A DNA stretch of 64,000 nt from Rattus norvegicus (lineage: Eukaryota; Chordata; Mammalia; Rodentia; Muridae), in contig NC_086024.1 of NCBI RefSeq assembly GCF_036323735.1, positions 58,230,924 to 58,294,923 of the forward strand, written 5' to 3'. The notes below the pieces were generated by a model. It did not search any database and was not told the origin of the DNA. It saw only the letters and a list, made by a program, of their open reading frames with translations. This document shows positions 12,442 to 24,463 of the stretch, one piece after another. Made by a program: the position numbers and the translations under genes. Every line of letters starts with the position of its first letter. Positions within the stretch are counted from its first letter, which is position 1.

Positions 12442-13376
12442 AATATGACTGCTCATGTGGTAATTTTTAACTTATTGTAGATAAAAGACAGAGCATAGCC
12501 AGAGGCAGAGACATCTGGGAGAGTCCAGACCCTGAGCTGGACCTTGTAGTGAGGTATGAGGGTTAAAGTTATGTTTTAAGTTTTAAATTACTGTGCTTAA
12601 GAGATCTATAAAACAAAAATTCCTCTAACCTGTAAACTCCACTTGCCCGAGGACAGATAGCTTTCTGGAATACTGGTTGCTGTTGTTCATGTAAGTGAAA
12701 GCCATGTGTTTTCATTTCATTTTTTAAAACTTGAATTGATTCTTCTTGAAGTGTACACCATGCACCCCAATCCCACTCATCTCCTGAGCCCTTCTTATCC
12801 TCCCTCTGCCCTGGCAATCTGCCCCACAAAAGAAAATTTAAAAAAAAACAACAACAACAAAAATCACAAGACCAAGATGCCAAAAGGGCAAAATGAAAAT
12901 AAATAAGAAAATAAACAAACAAACAAAGCCAGCATAGCCAAAATGATTGGCTTATATAGCAGATGAGCAGCTGGGGGAAGGGCAGCCCATCCTCTGTCCT
13001 CTGGCTTGAGACTTCAGGAGAGGGAGCAGGGTATACCAGCCAGGAGGACCCTGTAACAGGCAGGGACTGAGAGAACGTACGGGAACCAGGCAGGCGCCCA
13101 GCATCAACTCTGATAGGTTTAAAGGCATCTCAGCTGTTTGTCCCAGGTTTGAGGCCTAACCATTTGAGGCTTCTGGCCACCTGCGGTATAAAGAACCAAA
13201 AGACTTGAAGGAAGCTCAGAGCGCTCCTCCAGTTCCTACTTAATGACAGGAACATGTTTGTAGAAGCAAAATGATGACTCCAGCACGGGTTTTACTTAGG
13301 TCACAGAGATGGGAACTGGTAGATAGACACCTGAACAGTCCTGACCTGTAGTTCCCATGCTCAGGACTTGCTGTGC
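12442..13376. other. Anonymous non-coding sequence
   Basis: No gene recognised. An A-rich stretch with AAC, AAAT and AAAC runs lies at 12,838-12,930. The overlapping 117- and 66-codon frames on opposite strands have no recognisable features. Confidence 0.4.
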
Positions 13377-13662
13377 TTTCTGTTCATGTCTTACTCTAGA
13401 GTAACTACCTCTCCAGGGGAAAGAGGATGTGAAGTAGTTGAAGAATCCTGAACTGAGTGTTCAAAGCCTTTCTGTGACACAAATGAACTATTTCTCAACC
13501 ACTGGCAGGTCAGATCATTCTTTCCTTCTGGAAAACATTCCGGTGTGTTGTCAGTCACACAGGGACATCTTTACAAGTGGAGACTTAGGTCTCAGCTCCA
13601 GGTCACTAGAGGTGCTTGAAGGTGACGTTTCTAGCAGTGATAAGAGCAGAAGCATACTTGTT
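13377..13662 (+). repeat. Left arm of a large inverted repeat
   Basis: This segment is the reverse complement of 14,376-14,668 with roughly 75-80% identity by eye and several indels. The best-matching cores are 'ctgtgacacaaatgaa' (near 13,472) and 'ctagaggtgcttgaaggt' (13,606-13,623), which recur inverted in the right arm. I do not recognise it as a known transposon or LTR. Confidence 0.85.
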
Positions 13663-14101
13663 CAAGCAAGGGTATAGTTGAAGAAAGCATGATTAACCAA
13701 GAAAAAAGGGGGCAAGAATCAGAAGGAAGGGATCTTACCTCTTGGTTTGAATTCTGTGAGAAAATTGGCAAAATTCAGAAGGTGCCAAGATCAATTACAC
13801 TAGGCCCTTAAACAAGCAGATCTGTGACTCTATGGAGAAGTGGGAGAAATGTGTCTTACCTGTCTGCTTTATATATGCCCACCTTAACATGTTCTTACTA
13901 AGTCTCCTGGACCTTCAGTTGAATATTTAGTTTATGATTGCATTTTCTTCATGGACAGAAAAATGCCACATAGGTTCTTGTCAAAACCCAGGTCTCTCTA
14001 TTGTCTTTGTGCCCTATGTCTTAAGCTAGACATATGCCCATGAATCTTACTCATATGGTGATTTTTAATGCTTTGGAATATTTTTTAGCTGTGAGTCACT
14101 C
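13663..14101. other. Spacer of the inverted repeat, left part
   Basis: Anonymous sequence between the inverted arms. No open frame of note. Confidence 0.5.
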
Positions 14102-14290
14102 TGTATATATGTATAGAATAACCACCCCAATGTGTATATGATGTATAAGTGCAGGGTAAACATCCTGCTGTATATATGAGCAGCGTGGCCACCTCACTGT
14201 GTATATGTGAAGGGTAATGACCCTACTGTGTATATGTGTAGGGTAATGACCCTACTGTGCGAATGGGTAGGGTCCCCACCACATTGTGTA
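14102..14290 (+). repeat. 29-bp minisatellite, about 6 units, inside the inverted-repeat loop
   Basis: Units begin with 'tgt(a/g)tatatg' at 14,102, 14,131, 14,169, 14,198, 14,227 and 14,256. Most are 29 bp; the second is 38 bp. Units at 14,198 and 14,227 differ at one base, while the outer ones are more diverged. Confidence 0.85.
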
Positions 14291-14375
14291 GATCTATATT
14301 TCTCATAACTGCTAAAATATCTTAATTTTATTTTTAGCATTTAAAGTTGATGTCAAAAGACTTGGTTTTCAGCTT

Positions 14376-14668
14376 AAATACGGTTCTGCTCTTATCGAAG
14401 AACGTTACCTTCAAGCACCTCTAGTAACCTGGAGTTGAAATGTCAGTTGTCCCCACATGTAAAGATGTGTATCTGTGATTAAAAAGGCCACTGGACTGTC
14501 TTTTCCAGAAAGAAGGAATAATCCTCCCTGTGAATTGTTGAGAAATATTTCATTTGTGTCACAGAAAAGCTTTGAAAACTCAGCTCAGGATTCTTTGACT
14601 ACTTCATACCCCGCCTGCCCCTGAAGAAGTAGGTAGTCTCACACTAGAGTGAGACATGAATAGAAAGC
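14376..14668 (-). repeat. Right arm of the large inverted repeat
   Basis: Reverse complement of 13,377-13,662. Inverted cores include 'accttcaagcacctctag' (14,409-14,426) and 'tttcatttgtgtcacag' near 14,547. A transcript across the locus could fold into a hairpin of about 290 imperfect base pairs with a loop of about 710 nt. Confidence 0.85.
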
Positions 14669-15019
14669 AGAGAAATGAAGTTCTTTTCTGCCCTTCCCTT
14701 TTCCTCCCCAAACTTCCACACACAAAGATCTTTCCCATTCTTGCCTTAATCATGTTACTTTCTCAAAGGAAAAAACATGACGTATTTAATTGCTTCCAAA
14801 AGCAAACTGTGAAGAGAAGTTGCTATTCATTTTTCAAACTCATTAATATTCTCCTGGCCAAGCAGAAAACAAGAGTCAACATTTGTCGCCAGGAACTGAA
14901 CCGAAAGCTTCACACATGTAGACATGTCCTCTGTGTACCCTCCCTGACCCCAAGGGGACAAAACAAAAATGTATGGAAACAATTTAACATAAAATAAATC
15001 ACAGGTAATAAAATTTACA
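14669..15019. other. Anonymous non-coding sequence
   Basis: Contains a 113-codon frame (14,656-14,997) that starts in the inverted-repeat arm and has no recognisable domain. Confidence 0.4.
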
Positions 15020-15500
15020 TAATTAGATGAAAATGTGATATGTTTACACAATGGAATATTGTTCAGCCATTAACAACAATGAGATTATAAAATGTTCAGG
15101 TTAATGGATAGAGCTGGAAGCAATCCTACTGAGTGAGGTAACCCAGGCCCAGAAAGGTAAATGTGCTTTATCTCATCTCTGGGTGTTAGCTTTGAATCTT
15201 CTGATATATTTTACCACCTGGAATGTCCACAAAAGACATGAAATTAATAAGAAGTCATGTGGGGGCAAAAGGTCATTCAAGGAAGAGGAGAGAAAAATGC
15301 ACTGTTGCAAAGGGTAAGAGGGGACTAATGGAACAGAAAGGGCTAAACTGGAGTGTTGGAGTGGAGGACTGGTAAAGGAGGGAGTCTAGGAAGGGATAAA
15401 TAACACTAAAGGCCATTCAAAAAGACATACGGAAACCTCTGATAGAAGTTTCACATGTATATTCAGAAACTCAAATACACACACATGTAAAAAAAAAGAG
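15020..15500 (+). mobile_element. Old rodent LINE-1 3' fragment
   Basis: Starts in the ORF2 end ('cacaatggaatattgttcag' at 15,047-15,066) and 'gagtgaggtaacccag' near 15,131, then a diverged 3' UTR. It ends in an A-run at 15,488-15,497. Confidence 0.65.
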
Positions 15501-18500
15501 CTAAAATGGAATTACGTTATAATAGCCAACAATGTCCCATTAGACACTAAGAACAAAGCTAGATTAACAAATAAAAAACCCAGTTGCCAGGAATGGGTTA
15601 CTTCTTTTGAGGTCTTTGCCCAGTGAGGTCCTATAGACCACACACACACACACACATACACACAGACACACAGACACACACACACACACACACCCCACAA
15701 TCTATTGCTATTACTCTTGGTTTCCATCCAGAACTTGATGGTAAGAACCCATTGCTAAAAACACCTCATAATTTCGCTGTAAAACATCATTAAATCAAAG
15801 TAGTAAGGATGTGGAAGATTCATTCCCACTGGCTAACTTTATGCTGTTAGAATGTGCTGTGTAAGCTACCAGAGGAGAATAGTAGTCATCAATCATACCC
15901 AGATGTGAGTGAGCTCTGTGAGCTACAATAATGACTGGCTATACAAACATGGGAGCAGCGAACTACTTTCTGATTGTATTTAAGTCCTGTTCTAAGAGAT
16001 GAAACATATATGGCACTATTATTTATCTAAGAGCTTAAGGCTAGCCAGGCAATATGCCCCATGAAGAGAATATACTACTTCTGTGCTATATAAAGTTAGT
16101 GTAAACCAGCTCCCCATGAGTGATCAGTATACCTAAAGGTCAATGGATCTCTTCACTCTCACATGAGAAGTTTTTATTTGCACTGAGTGGAGATTAACTC
16201 AGAGACCTGCAACTGACCAAAGTTGCAGAAAATCAGAGACTACAGAATGCCCATTCCTAAAATGAACATGTACACTGTACACCCTTTCTCCAAGGTTTCA
16301 GGACCATTGAGAAGGAAGAGAATGGAGTGCAAACATCAGAGGTGGTACATGACGACAGGGAGACACACAGCAGGAGAGCAGCACACAAACTCACAGCAGC
16401 TGGGACAGAATGAGCAGAATCTGTGAACCCCAAGGCAGACTGAATCCCAAGGTGGAAAGAAGAGCTGGGCACACAGTCCTAGCCCGAGGCATGGAGCAAT
16501 GGCAAATGCTATGTGCTGGGAGAGGGGAGGCAGTTTTCTGTAAGTTCCTTCAGGCCATCCTATTAAGTGTATTTTCTTACTTCCATCTCCTCTCCTTCTG
16601 TTCTAAGATTCTGTTGTCTTGTTCTCACTTTACTGCTTTCAAACAGTCGAGAGAGTGGGGCGGGAGAGAGTGCAGGGGTGTGGCCTGTGCAGAAGACGGT
16701 GTCCTACATTCTTTCAGGCTCTCATAAATGATTGTCTGCTGCTGGTGACTGTATCCCAGACTTGATCTGATTTTGACAGTGCTAGCCCAAAGCGCGAGCT
16801 GCTTCTATCCCTTTTTGCTGATTCCATTCACTCAAACATCTACAAAGCTATAAATTATAGATTTGTTGTTTGTTTCAGGATACTGGTCTTGGGTAACTTG
16901 GGACTGTGCTCCCAACTGTACCAGCTAATCTGCCAGGCGCTGGGGTCTTCAAAGTGGATTATAATGTCGAATCTCTCTGATCCTATCCTGTGGGTGTTTC
17001 CGATGTACTAAATCACTCAACAGCAGAGAAAATGGCATCTGGATGTTTACATACCAGTTTAACAAACATGATGGCTTTGTGGCTTTTTTTTTTATATGAA
17101 ATCAAGAATAGTTCTTTGTTCAGCTAACAGCAAACTTTCTACACCTGATATAAACCAATTCCCTTACCTCCACCTTTAGGGAGGGTCACAGGGGATAAAA
17201 ACCATACAGGGCGAGGAACTGACTTGTAAGGTCAGTGCCTGGCAGAGGACAAAGGCTTCTGAGTGTTCTCTTGAAAGACCAGCTGAGGAGATTTGTTGAA
17301 TTTGTGCGGCTTCCTGCTAAAATGAGAATAGAGGAGCATATCTTTCCTATTTTGCAGAAAAGACAAAAGTCAATATTTTTTAATCTCATCTTTGCTATTT
17401 ATCATGCTTTTTATTTTCCTATGGAGTTAGATACCATCAATAAAAGCTCTCACTGATGAAGGTTAATACATAGTTTGAGTTTAATTCCCATCTAAACCAC
17501 TGTATTTGTTCTCACAATGAACACTCAAGCAACACGCACATACCTGTGTACACACAGAGAAACACACACATATACACATTTCTCTCCTTATCATTTTCCT
17601 TGAAATAAATCAGTAGAGGCCCATCTACACAGGTTTCCATATCAGTCAGAAGTAACAGAAGAAACATGAGGAGAAAGTACTAATAATTCCTCTGTAATAA
17701 ACTGAAGTGAATTATAATGAGAGATGAGCTATAGATAAAAGAGCAGCACGTGAGTATTGTGTGCTCTGAGAAAACAGGAAGAATGTATCCTTAGATGTGG
17801 GAAAAGTGTAAAGAGAACATGGAATGACTACACTCCTTACTGTGTAGTAAAAAGAAAAAGTCCAATTATACCATTTACACCTTAAGAATGAAAATACATG
17901 AGAAATCTTTCATGTCTTTTGGACAGAAGGCATTTTAAACATCAATAGCGCAATCCACAGAATAAACGATGAGTAAATTAGGGTTTTTTTTTTTTTATCC
18001 AAATGAAGACTTCAGAGCCGTGGCACATTCTAAAAAGAAAATGAGGGAAGACAAAGAAAAGATTTATAAACAATACATATGGAAGAGTTTTATTCAGAAC
18101 ATATAAAAAACATCCAATATTCAACAATATAAAAATAAAGATTTCAATTAAAACAGAAGCAAGAGACAAACAGATTCTCCATCAAGAATCTCTAGAGTTA
18201 GGAACCACACACGTGAGATTATCTTTAGTAATGGAAGGCATTGCCAACTGAGGGCAGGCACGAGCAGCCAGACCACTCCTCCACTGCAGGTGAGGATTCA
18301 AAATGAGCACCCTTTTGTAAATGTTTTGGAAGGGCAGTTTTTGTTTTTCTTTTTAATATGTACTTACCGTGTGGACTTACCAGCCATGTCTAGATATTTA
18401 GAGAAATAATAACTTAGGTTTACATAGAATTTATGTATAAATATTTTCAGTGTCATTATTTTTTTAACTTAGAAGAACCTTCATTTATCATGATCATTAC

Positions 18501-18542
18501 CAGTATTCAACTATAGTAGCTTTCATTTACTTTTAAAGATCA
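15501..18542. other. Anonymous sequence with a (CA)n array
   Basis: About 3 kb without a recognised gene. An interrupted CA microsatellite lies at 15,637-15,696. The frames at 16,223-16,727 (67 and 105 codons) have no recognisable domain. Confidence 0.45.
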
Positions 18543-19907
18543 TAATTGATTTTATTTTATTTTTCTTCCATTTTTATTAAATTGGGTATTTCCTATTTAC
18601 ATTTCAAATGTTATTCCCTTTCCCAGTTTCCTATCCATCAGCCCCCTAACCTGTCCCCCTTCCCTTCTATATGGGTGTTCCCCTCCCCAACCACCCTCCC
18701 ATTACTGCCCCCCCAACAGTCCCCAGCCTTGGCAGGACCAAGGGCTTCCCCTTCCACTAGTGCCCCAACAAAATTGTTCACTGCTACCTATGCAGTTGGA
18801 GCCCAGGGTCAGTCCATGTACAGTCTTTGTATAGTGGATTAGTCCATGGAAGCTCTGGTTGGTTGGCATTGTTGTTCTTATGGAGTCGCGAGCCCCTTCA
18901 GCTCTTTCAGTCCTTTCTCTAATTCCTCCAACTGGGGTCCTGTTTTCAGTTCAGTGGTTTGCTGCTGGCATTTGCCTCTGTATTTGACATGTTCTGGCTA
19001 TGTCTCTCAGGAGAGAGCAATATCTGGTTCCTGTCAACATGTACTTCTTAGCTTCATCCATCTTATCTCGTTTTGGTGGAGATATATATATATATATATA
19101 TATATATGCCACATGTGGAGCAGGCTCTGAATGGCTGTTCCTTCAGTCTCTGTTCTAAACTTTGCCTCCCTATCCCCTCCTATGGGTATTTTTTGTTCTC
19201 CTTTTAAAGAAGGAGTGAAGCATCCACATTTTGGTCATCCTCCTTAAGTTTCATGTGTTCTGTGCATCTTGAGTAATTTGAGCATTTGGGCTAATATCCA
19301 CTTATCAATGAGTGCATACCATGTGTGTTTTTCTGTGATTGGGTTACCTCACTCAGGATGATATTTTCCAGTTCCATCCATTTGCCTATGAATTTCATGA
19401 AGTCATTGTTTTTGATAGCTGAGTAGTACTCCATTGTGTAGATGTACCACATTTTCTGTATCCATTACTCTGTTGAAGAGCATCTGGGATCTTTCCAGCT
19501 TCTGGCTATTATAAATAAGGCTGCTATGAACACAGTGAAGCATGTGTCTTTGTTATATGTTGGGGCATCTTTTGGGTATATGCCCAAGAGAGGTATAGCT
19601 GGGTCCTCAGGTAGTGCAATGTCCAATTTTCTGAGGAACCTCCAGACTGATTTCCAGAGTGGTTGTACCAGTTTGCAATCCCACTAACAATGGAGGAGTG
19701 TTCCTCTTTCTCCACATCCTCGCCAGCATCTGCTATTACCAGAGATTTTTATCTTAGCCATTATCACTGGTGTGAGGTGGAACCTCAGGGTTGTTTAGAT
19801 TTGCATTTCCGTGATGACAAAGGATGTTGAACATTTCTTTAGGTGCTTCTCAGCCATTTGATATTCCTCAGGTGTGAATTCTTTGTTTAGTCCTGTACCC
19901 CATTTTT
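18543..19907 (-). mobile_element. 5'-truncated rat-type LINE-1, reverse orientation
   Basis: Left end is the antisense 3' terminus ('ttattaaattgggtattt' near 18,575) after a T-rich tail. It then runs through the antisense 3' UTR into antisense ORF2 (19,220-19,905), truncated at 'ccccatttttt'. The (TA)n at 19,083-19,108 sits inside it. It is close in sequence to 26,405-27,824 and to the full-length copy at 47.3-53.8 kb. Confidence 0.85.
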
Positions 19908-20338
19908 TGCACTGTCATTATTTATAACCACTAAATCCTGGAAACAATTCCAATCTCCTGTAGTAAACACATAGATGTAAAAAGGCAGTGTATCTTTATA
20001 ACTGAATATTTGGAAGTACATGAAGTTTTGATACAGTAGACGTCATGGGATATAGAGAGTTATACAATGTGAAGAAAGTCCATTTTGAGCACAGTGTTGA
20101 TTCTGTTCCTATGACATTCTGCAAAGGAACCACACCTTAGTGCCCAGTTATTCTCAGTACAGTCAGCAGGGTTGATGATTACCATGCTGCTGTGATAGAG
20201 CAAGTTCACAGAAAAGCATTTCAAGGAAAAGTAGTGAAGGGGTGAATTTGTCCTATATCCTGGTGACAGTGACAGATACATGCATCAACATGTATGTTTA
20301 GACTCATACTGCTAGTTGCTAATTTTTAAAATTAGCTA
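19908..20338. other. Mostly anonymous; possible ancient L1 trace
   Basis: 'cattatttataaccactaaa' (19,917-19,936) and the following 100 bp weakly resemble sense L1 ORF2. The rest is unassigned. Confidence 0.3.
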
Positions 20339-20485
20339 ACCCAACAGGGATGAGATTAGCTAAAATACCCACCAAAGGGAAGGGAGAACCTGTAGAGACC
20401 ATATCCAGAGGTTAGGCAAGGCCCTGGGTTGGGGCATGGGGCCACCCACTTATCTCCAAATTTTTAGCCCAGAATTGCTCCTGTC

Positions 20486-20636
20486 TAAAGGAAATGCAGA
20501 CATCCTGGTGGAGAAGGAGAGGGCAGGGGGAGGGGTGAGGAGATATGAGATGTGGGACAGTCGGAGGGTGGACTGGGAAGGGAATACAATCTGGAGCATA
20601 AAAATAAATGAATAAATTAAAAACAATAAAGGAAAT
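20486..20636 (+). mobile_element. Short nested retroelement 3' end with 10-bp target-site duplication
   Basis: The sequence taaaggaaat occurs at 20,486-20,495 and 20,627-20,636, flanking 131 bp that are absent from the other L1 3' UTR copies in the window. The insert ends in an A-rich tail (20,600-20,626) and resembles the terminal part of another L1 3' UTR. Confidence 0.65.
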
Positions 20637-20944
20637 ATGGGGACAAAATGTGGAGAAGAAACTGAAGGAATGGCCATCCAGAGTCTGCCCCACCTGGGAA
20701 TCCATCCCATATGCATACACCAACCCAGACACTATTGTGAATGCCAAGAAGTGCTTGCTGACAGGAGCCTCTTATAGCTGTCTCCTGAGAGGCTCTGCCA
20801 GAGTATGACAAATACAGAGGCAAATTCTCCCACCCAACCATTGAAATGAGAACGGGGACTCCAACGGAGGAATTAGAGAAAGGACTGAAGGGGCTGAAGG
20901 GGTTTACAACCCTATAGGAAGAGCAACAATATCAACCAACCAGA

Positions 20945-20989
20945 CACCACCACCACCACCACCACCACCACCACCACCACCACCACCAC
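20945..20989 (+). repeat. (CCA)n trinucleotide array
   Basis: About 14 uninterrupted CCA/ACC units within the L1 3' UTR. Confidence 0.95.
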
Positions 20990-21201
20990 GTCCTCCCTGA
21001 GCCCCCAGGGTCTAAACCAACAACCAAAGAGTACACTTGGAGGGACCCATGGCTCCAGCTGCATATGTAGCAGAGGATGGCATTGTTTGACTTCAGTAGG
21101 AGGAGAGGCTCTTTGTCCTCTAAAGGCTCGATTACCCAGTGTAGGGGAATGCCAAGGCAGTGAGCTGGGAGTGGGTGGGTAGGAGTATGGGTGAAAGAAC
21201 C

Positions 21202-21512
21202 TGTATTCATCACTTTTCTAATCACTGTGACAGAGTACCCAACAGAAATGGCCTAAGGAGAAAAGTCATGGTTCCAGGACTGTCAGTCTTTCATGGTGGG
21301 AGGGCAGAACAGACACATCATGGCAGCAGAGAAAAGTAGCACACAAGGAGAGAAGTTGTATGAGGTCAGCTACAGCTCCCAAGGATGTGCATTTATAACC
21401 AAGTTCCCCACTCAGCTCCTCCCTCTACCTTACACCATGTCCCAGTAAAGCCAACAAGAATCCATCAGAGAAGGTCCATTCATTAGGCAACTGACATAAG
21501 AGGTACGCAGTA
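21202..21512 (-). mobile_element. MaLR-like LTR, reverse orientation
   Basis: Begins 'tgtattcatcacttttctaa' and includes 'ctgtgacagagtaccc' (21,225-21,240), the layout of an antisense MaLR-type LTR end. Family not assigned; right end approximate. Confidence 0.4.
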
Positions 21513-22576
21513 CCAAACTGTCACTAGAAATGCCACCACAAACATGTATCGAGGTATGCTTTGCTAACTCCCAGCCGTTTTCTCTTCATCCAATCAGCTT
21601 GACAATCAAACTCAGTGATTTCAAAGCCCAAAAGTGAAAATCAGTTTTTAGCAATGCCTGACTCTGGAAAAGGCTGTTGCTATGATTTTATTGACAAGAG
21701 CAAAAGACATTTTGATAGAACTTTTAGTACTGACCTCATAGAAACTGATCTTTTGTATATAAGTAGTAGGATGGTTTTGTTGTAAATTATTCTTAGAATT
21801 TGGAGGTCTATGTCGAGATACTTAGAGAAAATTTTTTCAGTGGTAACTAGTTGTCTTCCATTAGCCCAACCAAAAAATGCACAAATATGTGAATATCTGT
21901 ATGAGGCATTGGTGAATATAGGCAACTAGAAACTCGTTATTTAACTATCTTTGTAAATTTTCACACTTGAATAATTTATTCTTTTCTTTCCTTTTTTTTT
22001 GGTAAATGTTAGAAAACCACCATTTTGAGAACACACAGAAATACTTCCATATAGTAGAGATGTTATATGATACACTTCTCATTTTGTTGTTCATTTTGAT
22101 GCCTTTGTGAATTTGTGTTTACTTTTACAAAGGGATCGATCATGTTACATAGGAAATCTTCTCTTTTATGAGGAACACCCAGCATTGGAAGACAGGAATC
22201 CAGGAAACACAGATCTCCAGAGTGAGGGGGAATGGTCACCTCGGAATGGCACAGCATACCATCACAGCAATAGAACTGATAAGCACCTCAGGGGAATATA
22301 GAACTGGGAGAATTTCCATACTGAGAAGATATTTGTAGCATTAGTAGAGATCTGAATCTGTGGCAGTGATTGACAGGCAAGGGAAAAAATCAGTAGGAAA
22401 TGGATAAAACGGAAAAGCTGAGAAGTAGTAGGGTAAGAACATGGACTCATCATGGAGTTGAATATCAATGCAGCATGAAAGATCAAGAATTGTCATGGCA
22501 CTGGGTAGGTCTGACTAAACCATTGGCTTTTGTGTACATGAGGAATTCGATCAAAAATAATTTTAAGTGATGCTTT
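21513..22576. other. Anonymous non-coding sequence
   Basis: No gene or repeat recognised. Confidence 0.45.
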
Positions 22577-22648
22577 GGGGCTGTAGATGCAGCTTGGTGG
22601 TAGAATTCTTACCTAGCCTTGGGTTTGATCTATGCCAAAAAGGGAGAA
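22577..22648 (+). mobile_element. Degenerate ID SINE
   Basis: 'ggggctgtagatgcagcttg' (22,577-22,596), 'cttacctagccttgggtttg' (22,609-22,628) and an A-rich end match the tRNA-like rodent ID element layout, with many substitutions. Confidence 0.55.
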
Positions 22649-23496
22649 ACATGGTTTTGAGGATATAATTTCCCTAAAATAGAGACACATGGAGATTATA
22701 AAGGTAGACTTAGTTCAGTGCTCCTTCCTATGCCCAAGGATTTCTCTCACTAAAGACTTAGAATCTAATACATTTCCCAAATTCTTTATATATCTAGACC
22801 CTAAGAGCCCTAAAAACGTAAAATGAATGAGGCCATTAACTCCAGTGTATGTGAATTCACCACAGGCAGAACTAATGCACTGAAATTCAGGCCCATTCAT
22901 AGTAGAGCACTACAGCAATAAGCCTATCTCACAGACATACAGGATGAAGCAACGGTGGGTGCTCTTCAAGTGAAAAGGAGATGTGAGGAAAGCCTGGTTT
23001 CCACAGCTGCTTCCTCACCAGCACTGGGCGAATAAGAGGAAATAATTGATGTATTTTCATTGTCTAGTTGGGTCACACTCATTTCTAGGAATCCCCCTGC
23101 CTCACGAGCTGAGTTGACATTTGTGGTTAAGTAGTTCAATGAATGCAAACACTTTGAGGAGGAAGGAAATGGTAGCAGACATTACACAGTCAGCAAATGC
23201 ACTCATGTTTCCACCCTAACTGGGTCTTGGGCACCAGGGCCTGCACTTGGGTGGACTTCTCATTTGGCCTTCATTCTGAGAAATGTTGTGATATCATCTA
23301 TGCTACCGGTTCTCTTAGCAGTTAGTTAGAAAACACAAACATACACAAAGAAGACAAAAGAAATATCCCCAAATTGCAGAACCTTCTCTGCAGTCACAGA
23401 ATTCCAACACAGTTGCCTGTTTTTTCTTTCCCAGTGCTTACTTTAAACAGTTTTGTGGGAGTTTCCTGTTGTTCGGTATTGTTTGTTTGTTTTCTC

Positions 23497-23558
<62 letters not shown>

Positions 23559-23884
23559 TGTGTGTGTGTATTTTACCCATAGTGCTGCCTAGTAAGACTG
23601 ATACAGAGGTCATGATCTACGGAAAGTGTTTAAAATTCTCACCATTTGCTAAACAAAGGTTAGCTGCCATTAGCTGCTGTTGTTACTGAAGACTAAGGAA
23701 AAGTACTTGAGTCAATGAGATGGATCTAGCTGTACAAACAGGCCTAGAGGAGAGGGGAGGGGAGGTTCATTGCACCCCTCCCCTCAGCAGGGCCTGGCCC
23801 AGCTTCCAGTGAAACCAGCTCTCTATATTAGTCCTGACAGCTGGAGGCAGAGAAAGGAAATGCAATTTAATAAAGTGACAGTCA
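22649..23884. other. Anonymous sequence with a (TG)n array
   Basis: A TG microsatellite of about 70 bp lies at 23,499-23,569. No gene recognised. Confidence 0.5.
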
Positions 23885-24083
23885 CCGCCACTTACTGAAC
23901 TCCTCTTATGTGCCAGGTGCCTTTTCAAGGTTTTTCATGCATAAATTATTCCTTACTTCTGACAGTCATGAAATAAAAGGAAGGTTTGTTTTTGGAAGAA
24001 ATCTCTTTCCTGAGATGAAGTAACAGGCAGACAGCTTAACTAACTTGTGTCCAGCCATACTCATGGTAAGTAGTATAGGTAGC
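23885..24083 (-). mobile_element. MIR SINE, reverse orientation
   Basis: 'cttatgtgccaggtgcc' near 23,905, 'agatgaagtaacaggcag' near 24,013 and 'ttaactaacttgtgtccag' (24,037-24,055) follow the antisense MIR core. Diverged, as expected for this old family. Confidence 0.6.
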
Positions 24084-24463
24084 TGTACTGGCTGGTTTGG
24101 TGTGTCAACTTGACAGGAGCGGGAGTCATCACAGAGAAAGGACCCTCAGTTGAGGAAATGCCACCATGAGATACAACTGTGGGACGTCTTCTCAATTAGT
24201 AATCAGTGAGGAAGGCCCAACCCATCGTGTGCCGTGCCATCCCTGGGATGGTAGTCCTGGGTTCTAGAAGAAGACAGGCTGAGCGGGGCTAGGGGAAACA
24301 AGCCAATAAGCAGCATCCCTCCATAACCTATGCATCAGTTCCTGCCTCCGAGTTCCAGCCCTGCTTGAGTTCCTGTCCTGACTTCCTCCAATGTAACTTT
24401 TCCCCCATGACTTGCTTTTTGGCCATGGTGATTCATCACAGTAGAAAAAAAAACCCTAAGACA
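24084..24463 (+). mobile_element. MaLR-like solitary LTR candidate
   Basis: 380-bp unit starting TG ('tgtactggctggtttggtgt') and ending CA ('accctaagaca'), inserted next to a MIR. It resembles an abundant rodent repeat with 'gtgtcaacttgaca' near its start. The LTR assignment rests on the overall layout; the family name is not assigned. Confidence 0.45.

Larger units (their letters stand above)
20339..21201 (+). mobile_element. LINE-1 3' UTR fragment carrying a nested insertion and a (CCA)n array
   Basis: Sense L1 3' UTR in the same order as at 8,425-9,166: 'aattgctcctgtctaaagg' near 20,474, 'gccaagaagtgcttgctgac' at 20,742-20,761, 'aggctcga' near 21,124. It is broken at 20,496-20,626 by another short insert and at 20,945-20,989 by a CCA expansion. 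It has no poly(A) end and stops where the MaLR-like repeat begins. Confidence 0.75.
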
